Assembly: GCA_027082895.1 (NCBI GenBank) | Contig: JALWTJ010000283.1 | Location: 1 to 5,156, forward strand | Source: Hyphomicrobiales bacterium | Lineage (GTDB): Bacteria; Pseudomonadota; Alphaproteobacteria; Rhizobiales; Devosiaceae | DNA length: 5,156 nucleotides | Direction of reading: 5' to 3' | Shown: positions 1-4,628 of the stretch, piece after piece | Position numbering within the stretch: position 1 is the first letter of the stretch | Layout of the letters: each line of letters begins with the position of its first letter | The notes under the pieces: generated by a model | Databases searched by the model: none | Seen by the model: only the letters and a program-made list of their open reading frames with translations | Told to the model about the DNA's origin: nothing | Position numbers and translations under genes: made by a program

Positions 1-159
1 GCTTGCGGCCGTTTGTACAACCGACGCAAGCGGATAACGTATCTGAACGTCGGCGGGTTCATGGAGGTGCTGTACCCTTCGCCGCACCGACGCCGGCACG
101 CGGACCGCCGGGGGCGCTACACGACGCAGGACGGCCAGTGGCGCCAGATCGTGAGCACG
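1..159 (+). other. Unidentified plus-strand coding-like segment replacing tolR
   Basis: Read on the plus strand from base 1, codons 1-53 have a third-position GC of 46 of 53 by hand count, against about 33 of 53 and 28 of 53 at first and second positions. This is the periodicity of a real high-GC gene in that frame. The conceptual peptide includes LYNRRKRITYLNVGGFMEV and GRYTTQDGQWRQIVS; I recognise no family. The frame stays open across the antisense of tolQ, so no natural stop marks its end, consistent with a gene fragment cut off near base 160. An imperfect hairpin (GCTTGCG at 1-7 with CGCAAGC at 25-31) lies at the window edge. It could be the edge of an insertion, a rearranged neighbour or a chimeric join. 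Confidence refers to the coding-like signal, not to any function. Confidence 0.3.
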
Positions 160-193
160 CGCCACCGCCGCCACCGGCCATCAGCATGGCCAT
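160..193 (-). pseudogene. tolR: Start of a disrupted tolR (N-terminal fragment only)
   Basis: An ATG at 193 overlaps the tolQ stop as TGATG and reads MAMLMAGGGGGA, which resembles the short glycine-rich cytoplasmic start of alphaproteobacterial TolR. TolR should then show a basic patch and the membrane anchor with INVTPLVDVxLVLLIIF within about 20-45 codons. I translated all three minus-strand frames down to base 1 and none contains it. The ATG frame runs into serine/proline-rich sequence and stops at 59-61. So either tolR is interrupted close to base 160, or the sequence left of it does not belong here. What is seen is the overlap, the glycine run and the missing anchor; the tolR identity is inferred from position. 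Confidence 0.45.
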
Positions 194-909
194 CAGGCCC
201 CCCCCGTTCGCGCATCCATCTGACGCGACAGGATGGTGCAAAATTCATCGGCAAATCCTTCAAGCCGTCCCACCAGCTTGTTGGCGTCGGCCGAAAACTT
301 GTTGTAGGCGATCACCGCCGGAATGGCCGCCAGCAACCCCAGTGCCGTGGCAAACAATGCCTCGGCAATTCCGGGCGCCACCACGGCCAGGTTGGTGCTT
401 TCCGATGCAGCAATGGACTGAAACGAATTCATGATGCCCCATACCGTGCCAAAAAGGCCAATGAAAGGCGAAGCGCTGCCCACGGTTGCCAGAAAGCCCA
501 GCCGCTTTTCCAGCCGCTCGGTTTCCCGCGCAATGGCAACATCCAGCACCTTGTCGATCCGCACCTGCACCCCGATATAGGAGGCCGCGTTCTGCTCATG
601 GGAACGTTTCCACTCCTTCATGGCGGCAACAAACACTGCCGACATGCCCCTGACGGGCCGTTCCGAAAGGGTCTGGTAAAGCTCCTCAAGGGACTGGCCG
701 GACCAGAACACCCTTTCGAACCGGTTCATTTCACGACGGGCACGGCCAAATCCGACCACCTTGTCGATCACGATGGCCCACGACCAGACCGAAGCGGAAA
801 ACAGCCCCAGCATCACGAACTTGATGACCCAGTCCGCCCGCAGGAACAGGGAGAGCAGCGAAAAGTCCCCGCCGCTCGAAACGACCTCCGCCGCCTGATA
901 AATTTCCAT
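193..909 (-). CDS. tolQ: Tol-Pal system proton-channel subunit TolQ
   Basis: TolQ, with TolR, forms the inner-membrane stator that uses proton-motive force to drive TolA, supporting outer-membrane constriction and lipid homeostasis at division. The protein is 238 residues, close to family length. Three membrane segments are visible at about 27-48, 137-160 and 175-203, with a long cytoplasmic loop between the first two, as in MotA/TolQ/ExbB proteins. The signature ASPFIGLFGTVWGIMNSF (146-163) holds T155, matching the E. coli T145 channel threonine. T188 in LFATALGLLAAIP matches T178. The ATG at 909 is preceded by AAAGGA (919-924) at 9-nt spacing. The stop overlaps the next ATG (TGATG at 191-195), as expected for coupling to tolR. 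TolQ itself looks intact. Confidence 0.97.
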   Translation of the reverse strand: MEIYQAAEVVSSGGDFSLLSLFLRADWVIKFVMLGLFSASVWSWAIVIDKVVGFGRARREMNRFERVFWSGQSLEELYQTLSERPVRGMSAVFVAAMKEWKRSHEQNAASYIGVQVRIDKVLDVAIARETERLEKRLGFLATVGSASPFIGLFGTVWGIMNSFQSIAASESTNLAVVAPGIAEALFATALGLLAAIPAVIAYNKFSADANKLVGRLEGFADEFCTILSRQMDARTGGA

Positions 910-991
910 TGAATCATGTCCTTTGGTGCGTGCGCTCCGGCACGGGCTTCCCCGTCAAGACCTGCGCCACCATATTGCCACCCGTTTGCTC

Positions 992-1026
992 GGCGAAGCC
1001 ATGCCGACCAATTTTGTCAAATTTGA
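992..1026 (-). promoter_or_regulatory. Possible tolQ promoter with overlapping palindrome
   Basis: The 236-nt gap between ybgC and tolQ contains a perfect minus-strand TTGACA at 1015-1020. It lies within and beside a perfect 10-bp palindrome, TCAAATTTGA (1017-1026), which could be an operator. The hexamer 17 nt downstream (TTCGCC, 992-997) is a poor -10, so the promoter call is weak. A start near 985 would leave a leader of about 75 nt, which includes a small hairpin ACGGG-GAAG-CCCGT (942-955). Confidence 0.35.
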
Positions 1027-1116
1027 GATAAATCGCGCCTGCACCCCTTGCAAGCCCCCGCATGTCCCATGCCGATAAACTCACGGTTACCATTTCATTA
1101 AAGGCATGACCTGAAC

Positions 1117-1140
1117 CCAGCCGGTTTTTCTACCGGCCGG
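1117..1140 (-). terminator. Hairpin after ybgC, without a U tract
   Basis: The minus-strand RNA can form a 9-bp stem, CCGGCCGGU with ACCGGCUGG including one G-U pair, closed by a 6-nt AGAAAA loop, starting 5 nt after the ybgC stop. In the plus-strand RNA the same position would be an A-C mismatch, so the hairpin favours minus-strand transcripts. The bases after it (GTTCAGG) hold no run of U, so it is not a classical intrinsic terminator. A partial attenuator or a 3'-end stabiliser for the upstream message is more likely. Confidence 0.45.
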
Positions 1141-1145
1141 AAGGA

Positions 1146-1559
1146 TCATCCCGCCCCCACTGTTCCGGTCAGCTTCTTGAGCACATCCATGGGCAGACGC
1201 CGCGGCCGGCCCTGCGTGGAAATGACGGCGACCGTCACCCGACCCCGGGTAATGATCTCCTCGTTGCGCCGAATGGTCTGGGACAATATGAGCCGGGCGC
1301 CCTTTACCGCTTCCAGTTCTGACACCACTTCCAGCACGTCATCGATATGGGCCGGCCGTTCATAGGATATTTCCAGGGACCGCACGGCAAAGACCAGCCC
1401 CGATGTCAGAAGCCGGGAATGGTGCACGCCCCTTTCCCGCAGGAATTCGGTACGCGCCCGCTCCATGAATTTCAGATAGGCCGCATGATAGACATTGCCG
1501 CTAAAATCGGTGTCCTCGTAATAGATGCGGATTGGAAATGCATGTACCTGTTCCATCAT
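1146..1559 (-). CDS. ybgC: Tol-Pal-associated acyl-CoA thioesterase YbgC
   Basis: YbgC is a cytoplasmic hot-dog-fold thioesterase that hydrolyses acyl-CoA or acyl-ACP thioesters and is usually encoded at the head of tol-pal operons, with a suggested link to phospholipid metabolism. The 137-residue protein carries the 4-hydroxybenzoyl-CoA-thioesterase-type active-site region IRIYYEDTDFSGNVYHAAY (10-28). The catalytic aspartate is in DTD (most likely D18) and is followed by GNVYH and the helix KFMERARTEFLRERG. The middle EISYERPAHIDDVLEV segment and the C-terminal VTVAVIS strand are also family-like. I chose the ATG at 1559 because AGGAAGGA at 1565-1572 sits 5 nt upstream. The in-frame ATG at 1580 would place that site inside the gene, and a second ATG at 1556 is also possible. 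It lies 52 nt after the YitT gene and is followed by a hairpin. Confidence 0.95.
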   Translation of the reverse strand: MMEQVHAFPIRIYYEDTDFSGNVYHAAYLKFMERARTEFLRERGVHHSRLLTSGLVFAVRSLEISYERPAHIDDVLEVVSELEAVKGARLILSQTIRRNEEIITRGRVTVAVISTQGRPRRLPMDVLKKLTGTVGAG

Positions 1560-1564
1560 AAAAT

Positions 1565-1572
1565 TCCTTCCT
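1565..1572 (-). promoter_or_regulatory. Ribosome binding site of ybgC
   Basis: AGGAAGGA on the minus strand, with a 5-nt ATTTT spacer to ATG 1559 (8 nt to ATG 1556). It rules against the longer in-frame start at 1580, which would lie upstream of it. Confidence 0.75.
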
Positions 1573-1611
1573 CGCAACATCGCCTCTGCTTCGTCTGCAA
1601 ATGGCGACCCT

Positions 1612-2259
1612 TCACCCCGCTATATAGCGATCCGTTCGGTGATTTACAGCTAGAAAGACATTCAGAATTACGGCTCCCAGCACCGAAATACCCACCAGTT
1701 GCACCGGCGCCACCAGCAGGGCCAGCGCAAACAGCACCAGATCGAACAGAAGAAGGGTGACACCGGCCCGTATACCAAAACGGTCCTGCAACAGCACCGC
1801 CAGAATGCCCAGCCCCCCGACGCTGGCCCGGTGACGGAACACCCCCAAAAGGCCGAAGCCCATCAGCACGCCCCCCAGCAAGGCCCCGAACACGGGGTTG
1901 ACCCGCTCGAACACGATAAGGTTCGGCTCCATGTCCACCAGCAGCGCCAAAAGGGCCGCCGCCGCCAGCGTCTTCAGGGCAAATCTGACCCCCAGACGCC
2001 ACAGGGCCAGCCCGTAAAACGGAAGGTTGAGAAAAAAGAAGACCAGCCCGGTCTGCCACCCGGTGGCATAGTGAATGACGATGGACAGGCCCGCAATGCC
2101 CGACGTTATCAGACCAAGCTTCTGAAACAGGCCGATGGCAAAGGCAATCAGAAGCACCGAGGCCACGATGCCCTGAACATCCTCCCACGCCGCATGGGGC
2201 ACGAGTTGCGCGCCCCTCTCCGGCTTTTCCCGCTGCACCTCATCCATACCTGCATCCAT
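1612..2259 (-). CDS. YitT-family (DUF161-like) multi-pass inner-membrane protein
   Basis: I read this as a YitT-like integral membrane protein; the transported substrate or function of the family is not settled. From the ATG at 2259 it has 215 residues. A charged cytoplasmic-looking N-terminus (1-27) precedes hydrophobic segments at about 28-46, 51-66, 69-88, 93-110, 122-142, 166-184 and 187-206. Family-like signatures are the glycine-rich ITSGIAGLSIVI (51-62) and FRHRASVGGLGILAVLL (141-157), which resembles the GASTGGTDILA pattern of YitT proteins. The large soluble C-terminal domain of Bacillus YitT is missing, so this is a membrane-only version. The start is uncertain: GTG at 2304 or ATG at 2247 are in frame, none has a strong Shine-Dalgarno, and 2259 is favoured by family length and by the promoter-like TTGACA at 2318-2323. 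It ends 52 nt before ybgC. Confidence 0.8.
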   Translation of the reverse strand: MDAGMDEVQREKPERGAQLVPHAAWEDVQGIVASVLLIAFAIGLFQKLGLITSGIAGLSIVIHYATGWQTGLVFFFLNLPFYGLALWRLGVRFALKTLAAAALLALLVDMEPNLIVFERVNPVFGALLGGVLMGFGLLGVFRHRASVGGLGILAVLLQDRFGIRAGVTLLLFDLVLFALALLVAPVQLVGISVLGAVILNVFLAVNHRTDRYIAG

Positions 2260-2294
2260 ACCCGCATGGCCCCGAACAATGGCCTGCCACCGGG

Positions 2295-2323
2295 CATGTC
2301 CCACGATCGCGAAACAATGTCAA
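2295..2323 (-). promoter_or_regulatory. Possible promoter before the YitT gene
   Basis: A perfect TTGACA lies at 2318-2323 on the minus strand. The hexamer 17 nt downstream (GACATG, 2295-2300) is a poor -10. If used, transcription would begin near 2288, after the alternative GTG start at 2304 and before the ATG at 2259. An AACAAT direct repeat (2313-2318 and 2322-2327 on the plus strand) overlaps the box. The hexamer match is seen; activity is inference. Confidence 0.3.
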
Positions 2324-2394
2324 CAATACTGTCCTATGAGGCGCCGACCCCATGGCGGCAACCAGTAACATGGAACACCAGCACTCGGCCCCGG

Positions 2395-2889
2395 TTACCC
2401 CTCGTCCGCCACGATGAACAAAGGCCGTGCGGGAAGCTGTTCAAGGGCGCTCCACAGGAAGGCGGGGGAAAGCTTTTCCGCTTCCAGCGCCTTCGGCGTC
2501 ACCCTCACCCATCGGAAAACAAGGTCGTGCCCTTCGTCCCGGGTCACCCGTGCCGTGCCCCCGGGGGAGAATGGAAAATCCGCTGGCAGGTCAACAAGGT
2601 AATATTTCCCGATCTCGTGAAACCGCTCCCCGTCCCGCTCGAAAAAGCTTTCGGCACTGAACAGCAGACGCTTGACAGTACCGGAACAATCCAGTTCCTC
2701 TCCAATTTCCCGCTTTAATGCGGTTTCACTATCTTCACCAAATTCAACGCGCCCCCCCGGCAGCATCACGAAATCATCGTCATCCTCCCGGCACACCAGC
2801 ACATGCCCCTCGCGAATGACCACCGCCGCCACCCGGTAGTTGAAGCGCCGCTTTCCGGTCAGGAACGTCAGGGCCAGCCGGTCATTCAT
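2395..2889 (-). CDS. NUDIX hydrolase of unknown substrate, coupled to ruvB
   Basis: NUDIX enzymes hydrolyse nucleoside diphosphates linked to another group (for example oxidised dNTPs, NDP-sugars, NADH or ADP-ribose); the substrate cannot be read from this sequence. From the ATG at 2889 the protein has 164 residues. The box starts at G46, with E52, then R60-E61 and the metal-binding E64-E65, giving GRVEFGE...REIGEELD. The usual glycine after EEx is an aspartate here (D67), a tolerated variation in some members. Strands before the box (YRVAAVVIREGHVLVCRE, 19-36) and LPGG (43-46) are typical of the fold. I chose the ATG at 2889 over an in-frame start 36 nt upstream because it follows GAGGTGG at 2893-2899 and overlaps ruvB by only 8 nt (ATGAATGA). 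Its overlap with ruvB suggests co-expression with recombination genes. A housecleaning role is possible but unproven. Confidence 0.9.
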   Translation of the reverse strand: MNDRLALTFLTGKRRFNYRVAAVVIREGHVLVCREDDDDFVMLPGGRVEFGEDSETALKREIGEELDCSGTVKRLLFSAESFFERDGERFHEIGKYYLVDLPADFPFSPGGTARVTRDEGHDLVFRWVRVTPKALEAEKLSPAFLWSALEQLPARPLFIVADEG

Positions 2890-3919
2890 CGTCCACCTCG
2901 AACAAGGAGCCCTGCCCCCCACCAAATCCCTCAGGAACCGCCTGCCCCAGATGGGCGAATGCCTTTGCCGTCAGCATGCGGCCCCGGGGCGTGCGCTGAA
3001 TGAACCCCTGCTGCATCAGGTAGGGCTCCACGATATCCTCAATCGCATCGCGCGGCTCGCTCAGGGCTGCAGCAAGGGTTTCGATGCCCACCGGCCCGCC
3101 CCCGTAAAGCTCCCCGATCACCTTGAGATAACGCCGATCCAGCATGTCCAGCCCCTCCCGGTCCACGTCCAGACGCAACAAGGCCCGGTCCGCCACCTGG
3201 GCCGTAATTTCCCGCGCGCCCTCCACCAGCGCAAAATCGGTCACCCGCCGCAACAGGCGCCCCGCGATCCGCGGCGTCCCCCGGGAACGCCGGGCCACTT
3301 CGAGCGCCCCGTCGTCCCGCATGCCCACCCCCAGCAGGCGCGCGCCCCGCCGCACGATCTGAACCAGTTCCTCGGGGGAATAGAAATTCAGGCGCACCGG
3401 AATGCCGAACCGGTCCCGGAGCGGGGTCGTCAGCAACCCGGCGCGGGTCGTGGCCCCCACCAGCGTGAACCGGGCCAGTTCAATGCGCACCGAGCGTGCC
3501 GCCGGTCCCTCCCCGATGATCAGGTCAAGCTGAAAATCCTCCATCGCCGGATAAAGGATTTCCTCGACGGCCGGGCTGAGCCGGTGAATTTCATCAATGA
3601 ACAGAACGTCCCCTTCTTCCAGATTGGTCAGAAGGGCCGCCAGATCCCCCGCCTTGGCGATCACCGGCCCCGAGGTGGCGCGAAACCCCGCCCCCATCTC
3701 CCGGGCCACGATCTGGGCCAGGGTTGTCTTGCCCAACCCCGGCGGGCCAACAAAAAGCACATGATCCAGCGCCACCTTGCGCTGACGCGCCGCCTTGATG
3801 AACACCTCCAGATTGGCCCGCGCATCCGCCTGCCCGATGAATTCGGAAAAGCCGGACGGGCGCAGGGAAACGTCGCTCTCCCCGTCCCGTTCCGAATGTG
3901 CAGAGGTCAGATCGCTCAC
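2882..3919 (-). CDS. ruvB: Holliday junction ATP-dependent DNA helicase RuvB (GTG start)
   Basis: RuvB is the hexameric AAA+ motor that pumps duplex DNA through the RuvA-bound junction. The 345 residues contain, in order: the RuvB-typical LRPSGFSEFIGQ (19-30); Walker A GPPGLGKTT (58-66); Walker B VLFIDEIHR (105-113); sensor 1 GATTR (155-159); the arginine finger in PLRDRFGI (R170); and sensor 2 in GTPRIAGRLLRR (R217). The C-terminal winged-helix DNA-binding domain covers about 260-335 and includes GGGPVG, ALSEPRD and QRTPRGR. Every motif needed for activity is present. The start is GTG at 3919, supported by an AAGGAG Shine-Dalgarno at 3928-3933 with 8-nt spacing. The gene overlaps ruvA by 4 nt upstream and the NUDIX gene by 8 nt downstream, so all three are probably translated from one message. 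Confidence 0.98.
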   Translation of the reverse strand: MSDLTSAHSERDGESDVSLRPSGFSEFIGQADARANLEVFIKAARQRKVALDHVLFVGPPGLGKTTLAQIVAREMGAGFRATSGPVIAKAGDLAALLTNLEEGDVLFIDEIHRLSPAVEEILYPAMEDFQLDLIIGEGPAARSVRIELARFTLVGATTRAGLLTTPLRDRFGIPVRLNFYSPEELVQIVRRGARLLGVGMRDDGALEVARRSRGTPRIAGRLLRRVTDFALVEGAREITAQVADRALLRLDVDREGLDMLDRRYLKVIGELYGGGPVGIETLAAALSEPRDAIEDIVEPYLMQQGFIQRTPRGRMLTAKAFAHLGQAVPEGFGGGQGSLFEVDDE

Positions 3920-4530
3920 CGGCTCAACTCCTTGAGACCAAGGCGAATGAGTTTTTCCGTGGACATGTCATCCTCTTCCCGGGCCATGATTCGCGCCAGT
4001 GCCGCCGATGCCTGCGCCTGTGAATAGCCCAGATTGGACAGGGCGGAAACCGCATCGGCCACATGGGTGTCCGCGGCTCCCTCGCCCAAAGCCGTCTGCA
4101 GGCCCGCCGTGCCCGCATCAATGGCCAGATCGGGCACCTTCCCCTTGAGTTCGCTGACCAGCCGTTGCGCCAGCTTCGGCCCGACCCCGGAAACCCGCCC
4201 CAGCATGGCCTTGTCCTGCAGGGCAATGGCCGAAGACAATTCCTGTGCCGAAAGAGTCGACAGGATGGCAAGGGCCACCCGTGCGCCCACGCCCTGCACC
4301 CCCAGCAGCACGGAAAACCACGCCATTTCCGCTTCACTGGCGAACCCATGCAGACGGATCATGTCCTCACGCACCATCATCTGGGTAAAAAGGGAACAGG
4401 CCTCCCCCACCCCGGGCAGCGCCCCAAGGGTCCGGCCGGAACAATAGACGCGATAACAGACGCCCCCCACATCGATCAGCACCTGGTCGGTCCCAATCGC
4501 CTCCACCTGTCCCTTGAGTTTCCCGATCAC
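3916..4530 (-). CDS. ruvA: Holliday junction branch migration complex subunit RuvA (GTG start)
   Basis: RuvA tetramers bind the four-way junction and load RuvB rings on opposite arms. The 204-residue protein has the standard three domains. The OB fold is at about 1-62 and ends in VREDMIRLHGF, where E55 and D56 are the acidic-pin residues at the same positions as in E. coli. A helix-hairpin-helix pair follows (LLGVQGVGARVALAIL at 75-90 and VSGVGPKLAQRLVSELKGK at 113-131). A flexible linker then leads to the RuvB-contacting domain III (about 155-204, with NLGYSQAQA). The start is GTG, inferred from the conserved N-terminal MIGKLKG; no earlier in-frame start is available. Only a weak purine stretch (GGAAAA) lies about 6 nt upstream. 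An imperfect duplication of the start region creates an ATG 17 nt upstream in another frame. The stop overlaps ruvB by 4 nt (GTGA). Confidence 0.97.
   Translation of the reverse strand: MIGKLKGQVEAIGTDQVLIDVGGVCYRVYCSGRTLGALPGVGEACSLFTQMMVREDMIRLHGFASEAEMAWFSVLLGVQGVGARVALAILSTLSAQELSSAIALQDKAMLGRVSGVGPKLAQRLVSELKGKVPDLAIDAGTAGLQTALGEGAADTHVADAVSALSNLGYSQAQASAALARIMAREEDDMSTEKLIRLGLKELSR
3928..3933 (-). promoter_or_regulatory. Ribosome binding site of ruvB
   Basis: AAGGAG on the minus strand, 8 nt before the GTG at 3919 and inside the last codons of ruvA. It decides the GTG start, since ruvB has no nearby ATG. Confidence 0.75.
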
Positions 4531-4547
4531 GTGCGTTTTCCGATCAT
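4514..4547 (-). repeat. Imperfect 17-bp tandem duplication over the ruvA start
   Basis: On the minus strand, ACATGATCGGAAAACGC is followed directly by ACGTGATCGGGAAACTC, identical at 14 of 17 positions by eye. The second copy contains the GTG start of ruvA. The first contains an ATG (base 4547) that opens a six-codon frame reading MIGKRT and ending in a TGA that overlaps the ruvA GTG (GTGA). The frame repeats the first four RuvA residues but is out of frame with RuvA. The repeat is directly visible. That it arose by slippage or duplication, and that the mini-frame is translated and coupled to ruvA, are inferences. The unit containing the ATG extends two bases beyond the end given here. Confidence 0.55.
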
Positions 4548-4628
4548 GTGTTGCCCCGTCCCTTTCCGCAGCCCTCCGGCATCAGGGGCACCGCTTCACA
4601 CCCTTTGTCTGCACCCCGAAATCCCATG

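Noticed and set aside
11..20. GTTTGTACAA resembles part of a recombination-cloning attB site and could suggest vector sequence
   Set aside because: Only ten bases match and the flanks do not continue the site, so this is most likely coincidence.
1556..2188. Minus-strand open frame of 210 codons overlapping the YitT gene
   Set aside because: It is a shifted-frame shadow: Gly/Ala/Arg-rich with no domain, while the other frame shows regular membrane helices and YitT-like signatures.
2260..2394. Possible terminator in the gap between the NUDIX and YitT genes
   Set aside because: Only short imperfect inverted repeats of 4-5 bp were found, with no U tract following them.
1699..2718. Plus-strand open frame of 339 codons opposite the YitT and NUDIX genes
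   Set aside because: Its peptide is Gln/His/Pro/Lys-rich low-complexity sequence of the kind produced by antisense of hydrophobic protein genes, while the minus strand has clear family motifs.
3258..3272. RuvB has RIAG where E. coli has RIAN next to the sensor 2 arginine
   Set aside because: To my knowledge glycine is common at this place in alphaproteobacterial RuvB, and the arginine itself is kept; this is ordinary variation.
2840..4027. Long plus-strand open frame of 395 codons opposite ruvB
   Set aside because: It is the antisense of a clear RuvB/RuvA coding region, rich in His, Pro, Gln and Arg, with no recognisable domain. Long antisense frames are expected in GC-rich genes.
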